Shown piece after piece: positions 32,681 through 41,371 of a stretch of 64,000 nucleotides of DNA. Position 1 is the stretch's first letter, and the number at the start of each line of letters is the position of its first letter. Below the pieces are notes generated by a model. It worked only from the letters and a program-made list of their open reading frames with translations. It searched no databases and was not told the DNA's origin. The position numbers were made by a program, and so were the translations under genes. The stretch comes from Collinsella aerofaciens (GTDB lineage: Bacteria > Actinomycetota > Coriobacteriia > Coriobacteriales > Coriobacteriaceae): assembly GCF_015561195.1 (NCBI RefSeq), contig NZ_JADMSU010000002.1, forward strand, positions 62,001 through 126,000, given 5' to 3'.

Positions 32681-32771
32681 GCGGGAGTGCCGGCGGTGCA
32701 AACCACAAGGCTGAGAGGGCATAGGGCCCAATCCTTTGAACCTGTCAGTTAATGCTGGCGTAGGGAGCATG
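32681..32771 (+). promoter_or_regulatory. TPP riboswitch (THI element)
   Basis: All core blocks are present in order: GGGAGTGC, the CTGAGAGG pyrimidine-sensor segment, CCTTTGAACCTG, and AGTTAATGCTGGCGTAGGGA. It lies directly before a terminator hairpin and thiM, so thiamine diphosphate should cause premature termination of the thiM operon. Confidence 0.97.
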
Positions 32772-32780
32772 CCGCCTTTA

Positions 32781-32813
32781 CAGGGGCGCTGTCTATGCAC
32801 AGCGCCCCTTTTC
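32781..32813 (+). terminator. Riboswitch expression-platform terminator
   Basis: AGGGGCGCTGT pairs with ACAGCGCCCCT and is followed by TTTT. It lies just after the TPP aptamer and before thiM. Confidence 0.85.
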
Positions 32814-32834
32814 TATGCCAAGGAGGCATGTGCA

Positions 32835-33674
32835 GTGATTGATCCGGAACAGCTTAAGCAAAATGTGGTCAAGGCCGTGGAAGAGATTCGCGCCACCAAT
32901 CCGATGGCCGGCTCCATCACCAACACGGTGACGATCGACTTTGTCGCCAACGCGCAGCTCGCCGTGGGCGGCTCGGCCGCCATGGTCTATCTGCCCGACG
33001 AGGGCGAGGCACTCGTTGCCGGCGGCGGCGCCATCTATCTCAACATGGGCACGCTCTTCCCCATCTACGAGCAGACGATTCCCCGCGCAGCCAAGGCGGC
33101 GCACGATGCCGGCAAGCCCTGGGTGCTCGATCCGGTTGGTCTGGGCATCGGTAGCCTGCGCACCCAGCTGGTAAACGAACTCAAGCAGTACAAGCCCGCC
33201 ATCGTGCGCGGCAACGCCTCCGAGATTATCGCGCTCGCCGGCCTGTGGGGTCTTGAGGGCGAGGCGGCCGATCTGAGCCGCGTACGCGGTGTCGATACCA
33301 CCGACACGGTCGACGCCGCCCGCGATGCCGCCGTAGCGCTCGCCCGCTACACCGGCGGCGCCGTAGTGGTCTCGGGCGAAGTCGACCTAATCACCGACGG
33401 CACAACCGTGGCCAAGTCCCACGGCGGCAGCCCGCTCATGTCCAAGATCACCGGCTGCGGTTGCTCGCAAGGCGGCGTACTGGCCGTGTACGCCTGTGCT
33501 GCCGATCCGTTTACGGCAGCCATCTGCGGCACCGCCGTCTACAACGTCGCCGGTACGCGTGCCGCCGCTGTCGCCGATGCCCCGGCAAGCTTTAAGGTCG
33601 CCTTTATCGACGAGCTCTACCGCGCGACCGCCCAGGATATTGCCGACAACCAACTCGAACTCGAGGAGGCATAA
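32835..33674 (+). CDS. thiM: Hydroxyethylthiazole kinase ThiM
   Basis: A 279-residue ribokinase-fold kinase that phosphorylates the thiazole alcohol for thiamine salvage. Signature regions are SITNTVTIDFVANAQL, PWVLDPVGLG, RGNASEIIAL and KITGCGCSQGGVLA, where the last contains the catalytic region (usually TGxGC). The GTG at 32835 has AGGAGG 8 nt upstream; no in-frame ATG fits better. It is the first gene of thiM, thiamine-binding protein and thiE, directly under the TPP riboswitch. Confidence 0.96.
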   Translation: MIDPEQLKQNVVKAVEEIRATNPMAGSITNTVTIDFVANAQLAVGGSAAMVYLPDEGEALVAGGGAIYLNMGTLFPIYEQTIPRAAKAAHDAGKPWVLDPVGLGIGSLRTQLVNELKQYKPAIVRGNASEIIALAGLWGLEGEAADLSRVRGVDTTDTVDAARDAAVALARYTGGAVVVSGEVDLITDGTTVAKSHGGSPLMSKITGCGCSQGGVLAVYACAADPFTAAICGTAVYNVAGTRAAAVADAPASFKVAFIDELYRATAQDIADNQLELEEA

Positions 33675-33677
33675 GCC

Positions 33678-34019
33678 ATGTCCGAGTCCACAACCAGCGC
33701 CGGCATGAACACACTCGTCGCCGTGGCCATCGCCCCGTGCGGCACCGGCGATGAGCTGTCCGCCGAGGTCGCCGAGGTCGTGCGCGTCATTCGCGAGAGT
33801 GGCCTTCCCAACCGCACCAGCTCGATGTTCACCGAGATCGAGGGCGACTGGGACGAGGTCATGCAGGTCGTGCGCGACGCAACCTTTGTGCTGGCGAGCA
33901 AGGGCATCCGGACCGAAGTCGTGCTCAAGGCAGATATTCGACCCGGATTTACCGACACCATGACCGGCAAACTCGAGCGCATGGAAGCACAGATCAAAAA
34001 GCAGGAGGAAGCACGATGA
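33678..34019 (+). CDS. Thiamine-binding YqgV/MTH1187-type protein
   Basis: A 113-residue small protein of the DUF77/thiamine-binding (PF01910) family: VAVAIAPCGTGDELSAEVAEVV at the start, then SSMFTEIEGDWDEVMQVV. Members bind thiamine or its precursors as tetramers. The stop overlaps the thiE start by 4 nt (ATGA), so translation is coupled. Placement in the riboswitch operon supports a thiamine salvage role. Whether it acts as carrier or sensor is unclear. Confidence 0.88.
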   Translation: MSESTTSAGMNTLVAVAIAPCGTGDELSAEVAEVVRVIRESGLPNRTSSMFTEIEGDWDEVMQVVRDATFVLASKGIRTEVVLKADIRPGFTDTMTGKLERMEAQIKKQEEAR

Positions 34020-34711
34020 GCATCCGCGACAACCTTGATATCTCCGCCTATCTGGTACTCGGCCCCGAAAACACCCTCGGACGCCCCGTGGGCGATGTGG
34101 TGGCCCAGGCACTCGACGCCGGCTTTACCTGCATCCAGGTGCGCTCCAAGGTGGCAAGCGCCCGCGAGATCATCGCGCTGACCGACGACGCCGCGCAGGC
34201 AATCGCACAGGCCGGCAAGACCGGTCAGGTCGCCTTGCTGATCGACGACCGCCTTGACTGCGTACTCGCCGCGCGCGAGCAGGGCATCGCTGTCGACGGC
34301 GTGCACGTGGGCCAGAGCGATATTCCCGTCGAGGTCTGCCGCAAGCTTTTGGGCCCCGATGCCATCGTGGGCCTTTCGGCCCGTTGCGAGGAGATGCTCG
34401 AGTACGTCAAGACCGCCGACATGAGCCTGGTCGACTACCTGGGCATCGGCCCGCTCCACGAGACCGAGACCAAGCGCGACTGCGGACGCGCGGCCGACGG
34501 CTCTATCATCACCAAGAGCTTTGAGGACCTGGCCGCCCTCCACGCGGCAAGCCCCGTGCCCATCGTGGTGGGCGGCGGCGTTAAGACGGCCGACCTGCCG
34601 CAGCTCAAGGCCACCGGCGTCGATGGCTTCTTTGTGGTGAGCGCCGTCTGCAGCGCCGACGACCCCTACGCCGCGGCCAAGGAGCTCGTCGATACCTGGC
34701 AGCAGGCATAG
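34016..34711 (+). CDS. thiE: Thiamine-phosphate synthase ThiE
   Basis: A 231-residue TIM-barrel enzyme that joins the pyrimidine diphosphate to thiazole phosphate to make thiamine phosphate. Motifs visible are CIQVRSK, LIDDRLDCVLA, GVHVGQSDIP, LGIGPLHETETK and PIVVGGGV. These bind the pyrophosphate and phosphate groups. The length is normal. It starts inside the stop of the thiamine-binding gene. With thiM upstream it completes a salvage operon; no pyrimidine kinase gene (thiD) is in this window. Confidence 0.96.
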   Translation: MSIRDNLDISAYLVLGPENTLGRPVGDVVAQALDAGFTCIQVRSKVASAREIIALTDDAAQAIAQAGKTGQVALLIDDRLDCVLAAREQGIAVDGVHVGQSDIPVEVCRKLLGPDAIVGLSARCEEMLEYVKTADMSLVDYLGIGPLHETETKRDCGRAADGSIITKSFEDLAALHAASPVPIVVGGGVKTADLPQLKATGVDGFFVVSAVCSADDPYAAAKELVDTWQQA

Positions 34712-34753
34712 GCATAAGCCGAGCAGCCGATTCGCAACCTCATATCTTCAATA

Positions 34754-34803
34754 GCGGAAAGCGCATCCCAGTTTGGACGTCCATTCTGGGATGCGCTTTC
34801 CGC
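34754..34803. repeat. 50-bp perfect hairpin repeat
   Basis: The 18-bp perfect arms are GCGGAAAGCGCATCCCAG and CTGGGATGCGCTTTCCGC. It lies 40 bp after thiE. A degenerate copy follows at 34817-34865. Confidence 0.65.
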
Positions 34804-34816
34804 ATAGAGGGCCAGT

Positions 34817-34865
34817 GGGAAACTGCATCCCAGTCTGAACACAAATTCCGGGATGCGCTTTCCGC
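34817..34865. repeat. Degenerate second copy of the GCATCCCAG hairpin
   Basis: The left arm GGAAACTGCATCCCAG and the right arm GGGATGCGCTTTCC repeat the preceding hairpin in imperfect form. It abuts the patatin gene stop. Confidence 0.5.
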
Positions 34866-34885
34866 CGAGTCCGCGGCAGCTTGTC

Positions 34886-35755
34886 CTACCCCGCCAGATA
34901 CGCTTCCAACGCCGGCAAAGTCGCCTCCGCATCGTGGCGGCCGACCTGGTAGATGCGCTCGAGCTCATCCGGTTCGCGGCACAGCGACGGCACCTTCACC
35001 GATTCGCTCGGCCGCACCACAAAGACCTCGCCGGCAGCCTCGCGACGTGCCAGGTCATCGAGCGTGGCATTGTAGACCTCATGCCGATGCTCAAGCGCTG
35101 CGACAAACTCCGGATAGTGACGGAACACGCGCCGCAGCATGGACATCACACTGTTGGGCTGCTTCACAAAGCCCGCCGGCTGCGTGAGCACCACGATATT
35201 GCGGTCATACCCCTGCGCAAACAGCCATGCGCTGGGGATAGAATCAGCCACGCCACCATCCAGATACTTATGCCCGTCAATAGCAACGGGACGCGTCGCC
35301 ACAGGAATAGCAGACGACGCCCGGATCCACTCGATATCGCGCTCGTCGCCATACGGCAAATCGTGATAGACAGCCTTGCCCGTCTCGATATCGGTACACA
35401 CGCACGTAAATCGCATGGGACAGGCGCGATACGCCTCCAAGTCGATGGGATCGCGCTCAATGGGCACCTCGTGATAGGCAAAATCGGCATTGAACATGTC
35501 ACCGGTTCGCAGCCAGCTGGTCACGCTCGCATAGCGCTTGTCGGCACAATAGGCCTTGTTGTAGCGAATGGCGCGCCCAATCTGCCGCGATTTAAAGTTG
35601 TAGCCAAACGCCGCGCCCGCCGAAACGCCCACCATATGGTCGCAGGTCAAACCGTGCTCCATCCAAACGTCGAGCACGCCCGCCGTATACATACCGCGGT
35701 AGCCGCCTCCCTCGAGCGCAAGCCCCACCGTGCGCGTCGTATCCGGCTGTGCCAT
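34886..35755 (-). CDS. Patatin-like phospholipase
   Basis: A 289-residue acyl hydrolase with the catalytic Ser-Asp dyad of patatins: oxyanion loop LEGGGYRG (about residues 14-21), nucleophile Ser45 in GVSAGA, and Asp in YLDGGVADS. No signal peptide is seen, so it is probably cytosolic or membrane-peripheral. I start at MAQPDTT (35755, GGAG upstream) and reject the open frame from 35839, which adds residues with no family match. It probably hydrolyses phospholipids or other acyl esters; the exact lipid is unknown. Confidence 0.9.
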   Translation of the reverse strand: MAQPDTTRTVGLALEGGGYRGMYTAGVLDVWMEHGLTCDHMVGVSAGAAFGYNFKSRQIGRAIRYNKAYCADKRYASVTSWLRTGDMFNADFAYHEVPIERDPIDLEAYRACPMRFTCVCTDIETGKAVYHDLPYGDERDIEWIRASSAIPVATRPVAIDGHKYLDGGVADSIPSAWLFAQGYDRNIVVLTQPAGFVKQPNSVMSMLRRVFRHYPEFVAALEHRHEVYNATLDDLARREAAGEVFVVRPSESVKVPSLCREPDELERIYQVGRHDAEATLPALEAYLAG

Positions 35756-36079
35756 GTGACCATCTCCGTTCCTGCGTTTTAAAACGGGACAAGTATACCC
35801 GTCAACATATATCGACTCAGTCGCATTTTCATCGAACATCGCATTGTCGCGCTACCGCTTGGCGAATAGTAGCCGCCAACAGCATGGACACCCATATATA
35901 ATTGCGTACTGTTGTTTACACTACTCAGCAGTTATCAACAGCGAACATTAGCCGGCAAAGTAACTCAACAACGCAGCAAGGCGGGGGCCTGGATACACGC
36001 AAGGCGCGGAGCAACGACGCGTGTACACTACGAGCTCGCCCGACGCCATCCGCCCCGACCTCAGAAAGCCGCTTAGAAC
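35756..36079. other. Divergent intergenic region
   Basis: No gene was seen. It holds the divergent promoters of the patatin and GGDEF-EAL genes. TATAAT at 35897-35902 is a possible -10 element, but no good -35 accompanies it. I looked for a c-di-GMP riboswitch and did not find its conserved blocks. Confidence 0.4.
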
Positions 36080-38797
36080 ATGGATACTGTCAGCAATTAC
36101 ACCGAAACGCTCGAAAAGACCATCCGTGACCTTCTCGAGCGTCAGGATGATCTGATTAGGACCGCCCTTACCGACCAGCTTACCGGACTTGGCAACCGCG
36201 GCGGCTTTACCCGTTCCCTAGAGGAACTCTGGGAGCAGGAACTGCCCGTGACCATGGCGTTCATCGATATCGACAATCTCAAGCACTGCAACGACGTCTT
36301 TGGGCATGACGAGGGCAACCGCTACATCTTGCAGGTAAGCCTTTATCTCAAACTGTATATGAAAGTGGACGAAGCGGCGTTTCGTCTGGGAGGCGACGAG
36401 TTTGCCATCCTGTCTACGATTGCGACCGAGGATGACCTCGCCGAACGCTTGGAACACTGCCGAACGGTCCTGCTCAAAAACAACGATTCTGAGATGCCTC
36501 ACTCGTTTAGCTACGGAGTGTCACACGCCGACCCCGCCCTGGGTGAAGCCCCCAATCGTATGACACTCGATGCCGACCATCGCATGTACGACTACAAGCT
36601 ACGCCATGCCATGCATCTTGATCGACGCAACATCGCGCAAGTCCACACCGACGACTTCGAAATAAGCGACCGCGTTTTCGATGCCTTTTCGATGCTCAAT
36701 GAAGGCCGCTATTGCTTTATCGAGAACTTGGACAAACATCGCACTCTTTGGTCACAAAGCGCCTTGCGCGATCTCGGTCTTCCTTCCGAGCATATAGACA
36801 ACTGCCACGATTACTGGAGAACGCGTGTCCATCCCGATGACCTTGAGGCCTATACCAACGATATCGACCAAATCTACAACGGCTCCAAACACCGCCGCGT
36901 TATGCAGTACCGTATGCGCAATGCCGCGGGCGACTACGTCCTTTGTCGCGCTCGCGGGTTTCGTATCGAAGGCGACGGAAATACCCCCTCGCTCTATGTC
37001 GGCGAACTTGTCAACCACTCGCTCGCTGAGACCGTCGACGCCGCTACGGGCCTCGGAACGCAGCGTATGCTGATCAACGCTATCGATGCCTGCCGTCGCG
37101 ACCGTTGCGAGACGGGGCTTATAGCGGTCCGCGTTCGCGGCACGGCAAAGCTCAACGAGCTCTACGGGGCCGAGGCTGTCGACAACATGCTCGCCGAATA
37201 CGCAGGCCGTATGTTGTCGATCACCCGCGGCAGGAGTCGCGTCTTCCGCTCACGAAACGCCCAGTTCGTCGTGCTCAGCAACAATTTGGATCACGAGGCA
37301 TTCGAGCAACTGACCCGCCATCTTAAAGAGGCCGTTTTCGCTCCTGTTCAAATCGCGGGCGATACCATTACCCCCGTCTGCCTCGTCGTTCCGGCCTTTT
37401 ACGAGCGCTTAATCAATCAAGCGACCGCCGTTTTAGGCGAACTCGACCGTCGTCTTCGTGCGGCCGGCGGGCTTGTTCCCAACGACAGCCTCCCCATACC
37501 TGAGATTGAGCGCAAATGCGCCGTCGCCGAACGCATCGATACGCTCACGGGCCTCTATCGACCCAGCGAGTTTATGCGGCGTGCCAACGCATTTCTTAAG
37601 ACAAGGCACGGCGGCGCTTGGTGTATCGCCACCGTCGACATGGGACACATGCGGCTGTTCAACGAATGGCACGGACAGGCCGAGGGCGACCGCGTACTCG
37701 CCGATGTGGGCACGGTCCTCAAGGACATCGAGAATGCCGAGATGGGCGTCGCAGGATACTGGGGCCAAGACGACTTTTGCATTCTCATCCCCTTTGAGCA
37801 CGACACCGTCCATCAAATCTATAACCGCGTTCGCGCCGCCGTGGCCAAGCATGATGACGGCGTGGGTTTCTGGCCGTCCATGGGCGTTTGCCCCATCGAC
37901 CCCAACGAGGAAATCACCATCGATGCGCAGGCCAAGGCCATTTTTACCAATCGGCGCGCAAAAAACGACTTTAAGGAGCGCATAGCCATTTTCCGCCCCG
38001 AGGAGTACGAGCGCGAAATCGCGTTCCACCGCACGCTGACCGAATTCCAGTATGCGTTCTCAAACGGCCGCATTACCTACTACTTGCAGCCCCAGGTTGA
38101 TATGGAAACCGGCGAGATCATTGGCGCCGAGGCGCTCACACGCTGGATCGACAAAGATGGATCGTTAATTCCGCCCGCGTCCTTTATCCCCGCACTCGAG
38201 GAAAGCGGCTTTGTAGTGACGCTCGACAAGTACATTTGGCAGGGTGTCGCCTCGTGGCTGCGCAAGCGCATCGACCAGGGGCTTCGCGTAATTCCGATTT
38301 CCCTAAACGTGTCGCGTGTCGACATCCTCGCCTGCGATGTCGCCGAGCACATGAGCGCACTGGCTGCTCAGTACAACCTGCCGCCCGAGCTCATGCGCAT
38401 CGAAATCACCGAAACCGCCTATACCGGAGAATCCGAGGCGGTGGACAAGCTAACGGCAGACCTGCATAATCAGGGCTTTTCGACCTATATGGACGACTTT
38501 GGCACCGGCCAGTCCACGCTCGCGATGCTCAAGAACGTCAACGTCGATGTCATCAAGCTCGACCGCACCTTTGTGCCCACCGACCGCGATCAAGGCCGCA
38601 GCGCGCAGATCGTGTCATCGATGCTCGAGATGGCGCAGTCGCTCCATCTGCCCGTTGTAATCGAAGGCGTCGAGACACATGAGCAGGCGAACATGCTACG
38701 ACAGATGGGCGCCCGCTACGCTCAGGGCTTCCTCTACTACCGCCCCATGCCGGCGGAGGATTTTGAGGCATTGCTCGACGGTGGCAACGACAACTGA
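36080..38797 (+). CDS. GGDEF-PAS-GGDEF-GGDEF-EAL c-di-GMP protein
   Basis: A 905-residue soluble protein without membrane segments. A short coiled-coil-like start leads to an intact cyclase domain (LTGLGNRGGF; FRLGGDEFAIL, GGDEF at 104-108; no RxxD I-site just before it). A PAS-like sensor (about 200-320) follows. A second cyclase-like domain has lost its motif (VFRSRNAQFVVL), and so has a third (GYWGQDDFCIL). The EAL domain looks intact: GAEALTRW (Glu684), ISLNVSRVD, IEITETAY, MDDFGTGQS, KLDRTFV, VIEGVET. It can plausibly make and break c-di-GMP. The next gene shares its first two-thirds. Confidence 0.92.
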   Translation: MDTVSNYTETLEKTIRDLLERQDDLIRTALTDQLTGLGNRGGFTRSLEELWEQELPVTMAFIDIDNLKHCNDVFGHDEGNRYILQVSLYLKLYMKVDEAAFRLGGDEFAILSTIATEDDLAERLEHCRTVLLKNNDSEMPHSFSYGVSHADPALGEAPNRMTLDADHRMYDYKLRHAMHLDRRNIAQVHTDDFEISDRVFDAFSMLNEGRYCFIENLDKHRTLWSQSALRDLGLPSEHIDNCHDYWRTRVHPDDLEAYTNDIDQIYNGSKHRRVMQYRMRNAAGDYVLCRARGFRIEGDGNTPSLYVGELVNHSLAETVDAATGLGTQRMLINAIDACRRDRCETGLIAVRVRGTAKLNELYGAEAVDNMLAEYAGRMLSITRGRSRVFRSRNAQFVVLSNNLDHEAFEQLTRHLKEAVFAPVQIAGDTITPVCLVVPAFYERLINQATAVLGELDRRLRAAGGLVPNDSLPIPEIERKCAVAERIDTLTGLYRPSEFMRRANAFLKTRHGGAWCIATVDMGHMRLFNEWHGQAEGDRVLADVGTVLKDIENAEMGVAGYWGQDDFCILIPFEHDTVHQIYNRVRAAVAKHDDGVGFWPSMGVCPIDPNEEITIDAQAKAIFTNRRAKNDFKERIAIFRPEEYEREIAFHRTLTEFQYAFSNGRITYYLQPQVDMETGEIIGAEALTRWIDKDGSLIPPASFIPALEESGFVVTLDKYIWQGVASWLRKRIDQGLRVIPISLNVSRVDILACDVAEHMSALAAQYNLPPELMRIEITETAYTGESEAVDKLTADLHNQGFSTYMDDFGTGQSTLAMLKNVNVDVIKLDRTFVPTDRDQGRSAQIVSSMLEMAQSLHLPVVIEGVETHEQANMLRQMGARYAQGFLYYRPMPAEDFEALLDGGNDN

Positions 38798-38853
38798 TGC
38801 GCTCGCGCAAAACACCACCGTCGAAAGAAGCATTTGTCCCCATTGGCTAACTT

Positions 38854-38884
38854 ATATCCCCAATCCACATCGAATTGGGGATAT
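38854..38884. repeat. ATATCCCCAAT hairpin between GGDEF genes
   Basis: The perfect 11-bp arms ATATCCCCAAT and ATTGGGGATAT enclose 9 bp. No T run follows. It could be an operator or an mRNA structure in the leader of the second GGDEF gene. Confidence 0.4.
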
Positions 38885-38922
38885 GATACAAACCGTTTTT
38901 CTGCCCAAGGAGGTTATCCATC

Positions 38923-40452
38923 ATGAACGAGTCGTATCGCCTGGGCGAGCAATCAATCATTGCCTACCTTCAGCGACTTGCAAACGGGGCCTCAACCGCC
39001 GAGCTCGATGTTGCCGCGCTGCCCACTGAGCTGCGCGCCGTGGGCGAGCAGCTCCAAAAGACGTTCGCCATCCTGGAGCAAGAACACCAGCTGCTTGAGC
39101 GCAGTGCCCATATCGATTCGCTCACCAATCTTGGCAATCGTAATGCACTCCACCGCTATGCCGATCTGCTCTGGCGCAAAGGCACCCCCTTCACTTGCGC
39201 CTACATTGACATCGACCACCTTAAGCATTGCAACGATACGTTTGGCCACGCCGAGGGCAACCGCTACATTCTGCGCATCTGCCGCGCGCTCACCGAAACG
39301 ATGGAGCACGATGACCTGCTGTTCCGCATCGGTGGAGACGAATTTGTACTCGTGTCCCCCATGGCAGACGAAGCCGAGCTCGAGCAGCGCCTGGAGCGGA
39401 CGCGCACCGATCTGATCGAGGCGACATCGGACGGCAAGGCACCCATGGTCGCTAGTTTTAGCTTTGGCTGCTCGCGCGTCGACCCACTTGCAGGCGATTC
39501 GCGTCGCCAGATGACCATGGACGCCGACCGCAAGATGTATCGCTACAAGCTCATGCACCGTGTGCAGCAACCAAAAGAAGATGACGCGCCGATGCGGCCG
39601 GTCGTCGAACAGCCTCCCTGCAACGAGCGGGTGTTCCAAGCGATCTCCATGAGCTCCGAGACGCGCTATCCGTTCATCATTAACCTCGATACGGGCGAAT
39701 CACAATGGTCGATTAATGCCGTGCGCGATTTTGACCTGCCCTCGCAGCACCCTTTTAACTCGCTCGACATGTGGCTTGCCCGCGTTCATCCCGAGGACCG
39801 CGATAACGTACGCACCGAGCTCGATATGGTGGTAAACGGCACGTGGCACTTCCACTACATGCAGTATCGCGTAATGAATACCGCTGGAAAATACGCGCTT
39901 TGCGACTGTACGGGCTATCGCTTGGACGGAACCGATACCGAGCCCAACATGTATGTGGGCATTATCATCAACCGAAGCCTGGCAGATACGACCGATTCCG
40001 TAACCGGCCTGGGCGATATCCATGCCCTGGTCAACGCCATTGGCGAAATGCGTCGCGTGACGCGCAGGGCCGGCTTAATCGCCATTAAAATCGACGATAT
40101 CGCCAAGGTCAACGCCCGATTTAGCTTTGATGCGGGCGACCGCGTCTTGGCAGAAAGCGCCGCCTGCCTCATGGATTGTTCGCGCGGCAAGGGTCGCCTG
40201 TTCCGCTCGACCGGGCCGATGTTCGTGGCGCTTTTCGACAACTTTGATCCCGAAGAGACCGACGCGATCGCAGACGAAATCGAGCGGTTCTTAGGGTCGC
40301 CCGTGCTCTTTGGCTCATTTGAATATCAGCCGCCCCTTCGCGTGGCCACGCTTCATCTGGATGCCGTCGACCGACAGCCCGTTTCCATTTTGAACGAACT
40401 CAATGCGCTGATTAAAGATGCGCCGCAGGTACCGGGCACCAAGCTGGACTAG
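38923..40452 (+). CDS. GGDEF-PAS-GGDEF diguanylate cyclase
   Basis: A 509-residue soluble protein, paralogous to the N-terminal two-thirds of the upstream GGDEF-EAL gene. The first domain is an intact cyclase (DSLTNLGNRNAL, FRIGGDEFVLV with GGDEF at 137-141). A PAS-like domain follows, then a degenerate cyclase domain (LFRSTGPMFVAL). There is no EAL domain. AAGGAGG precedes the start. It is expected to make c-di-GMP, opposing the EAL activity of the neighbour. The two genes are probably an old tandem duplication with EAL gained or lost. Confidence 0.92.
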   Translation: MNESYRLGEQSIIAYLQRLANGASTAELDVAALPTELRAVGEQLQKTFAILEQEHQLLERSAHIDSLTNLGNRNALHRYADLLWRKGTPFTCAYIDIDHLKHCNDTFGHAEGNRYILRICRALTETMEHDDLLFRIGGDEFVLVSPMADEAELEQRLERTRTDLIEATSDGKAPMVASFSFGCSRVDPLAGDSRRQMTMDADRKMYRYKLMHRVQQPKEDDAPMRPVVEQPPCNERVFQAISMSSETRYPFIINLDTGESQWSINAVRDFDLPSQHPFNSLDMWLARVHPEDRDNVRTELDMVVNGTWHFHYMQYRVMNTAGKYALCDCTGYRLDGTDTEPNMYVGIIINRSLADTTDSVTGLGDIHALVNAIGEMRRVTRRAGLIAIKIDDIAKVNARFSFDAGDRVLAESAACLMDCSRGKGRLFRSTGPMFVALFDNFDPEETDAIADEIERFLGSPVLFGSFEYQPPLRVATLHLDAVDRQPVSILNELNALIKDAPQVPGTKLD

Positions 40453-40457
40453 CGTTA

Positions 40458-40500
40458 TGGGGCGCGATGCGAAACACAGCCCGTTTCGCATCGCGCCCCA
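40458..40500. terminator. 18-bp perfect hairpin after the GGDEF gene
   Basis: TGGGGCGCGATGCGAAAC and GTTTCGCATCGCGCCCCA form a perfect stem with a short loop, starting 6 bp after the stop. There is no T run, so it may be a repeat-type hairpin rather than an intrinsic terminator. Confidence 0.5.
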
Positions 40501-40563
40501 CGCCATCTGCCCGCTCGTGCGATAATCCTCCGCAGAAGTCATCGACAACAGAGGGAGTTTGTG

Positions 40564-41187
40564 ATGAAGGTTCTTTTAGTCAATGGCAGCCCCAAGGCGA
40601 ACGGCAACACCGCCCGCGCACTCGCCGAGGTCGCAGAGCAACTTAATGCAGAAGGCATTGATACCGAGGTGTTTCAGCTGGGCGCCAAGCCCATTCGCGA
40701 TTGCATCGGTTGCGGCCAGTGCGGCAAGCTTGGCGGTCGCTGCACCTTTGACGACGACGTGGTGAACGAGCTCATCGCTGCCGCCGAGCAGGCCGACGGC
40801 TTTGTCTTTGGCTCCCCCGTCTACTACGCGCACCCCAGCGGCCGCATCCTCTCGGCCCTCGACCGCGCGTTTTATGCCGGCAGCAAGGCCTTTGCGCACA
40901 AACCGGGTGCCGCTGTCGCCGTTGCCCGCCGCGGCGGCACATCGACCACCTTCGATGTGCTCAACAAGTACTTCACCATCAACCAGATGCCCGTGGTGGC
41001 ATCCACCTACTGGAACAACGTCTTTGGCGCCATGCCGGGCGAGGCCACCCAGGACGCCGAGGGTCTTGCTACCATGCGAAACATCGGCAAGAACATGGCC
41101 TGGCTCCTGCATTGCATCGAGGCGGGAAAGGCCGCCGGCATCGAGGCACCTGCGGCCGATCGCGAGCGCACCAACTTCATTCGATAA
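40564..41187 (+). CDS. Flavodoxin-fold NAD(P)H-dependent FMN reductase
   Basis: A 207-residue iron-sulfur-flavoprotein-like reductase. The FMN phosphate loop is NGSPKANGNT. A CIGCGQCGKLGGRC segment resembles the cysteine cluster of iron-sulfur flavoproteins, and GSPVYYAHPSG and ARRGGTSTT hold the flavin ring. It probably transfers electrons from NAD(P)H or ferredoxin to small molecules. ATG 40564 has GAGGGAG 6 nt upstream; an adjacent GTG at 40561 is also possible. The structured RNA copy 2 follows directly. Confidence 0.85.
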   Translation: MKVLLVNGSPKANGNTARALAEVAEQLNAEGIDTEVFQLGAKPIRDCIGCGQCGKLGGRCTFDDDVVNELIAAAEQADGFVFGSPVYYAHPSGRILSALDRAFYAGSKAFAHKPGAAVAVARRGGTSTTFDVLNKYFTINQMPVVASTYWNNVFGAMPGEATQDAEGLATMRNIGKNMAWLLHCIEAGKAAGIEAPAADRERTNFIR

Positions 41188-41197
41188 GTCCGGCGGT

Positions 41198-41363
41198 GGT
41201 CACCTCGATGTACTGTCAATGTCAGCGAAAAGCCAGCTGATGAGGCAAGGTGCCTTGAAAGAGGAGGGCGCTGGGCTTTTGCCCGCGCCCGACGATTGAA
41301 AGGCAGATTGCCCATCAGATGGCTTTGCAGCGTCGAGGTGACCGCCGTTCGTTAGAACGGCGG
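41198..41363 (+). ncRNA. Structured RNA with covarying stems, copy 2
   Basis: The core runs 41221-41337, with a strong hairpin after it (CCGCCGTTC-GTTA-GAACGGCGG, 41342-41363). Helices are AGCCA-G-CTGATG/CATCAG-A-TGGCT, TGCCTT/AAGGCA and GGGCGC...GCGCCC. All differ from copy 1 at 12197-12343 yet still pair, while the single-stranded blocks GTCAGCGAAAA, GAAAGAGGAGGG, CGACGATTGA and TTTGCAGCGTCGAG are kept. An 11-bp outer stem (GGTCACCTCGA / TCGAGGTGACC) encloses this copy only. It lies between an FMN reductase and the ArsC-like gene, on their strand. Confidence 0.7.
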
Positions 41364-41371
41364 AACATTAT

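Noticed and set aside
35890-36079. c-di-GMP riboswitch before the GGDEF-EAL gene
   Set aside because: A few A-rich and GC-rich blocks look suggestive, but the tetraloop-receptor pattern is absent.
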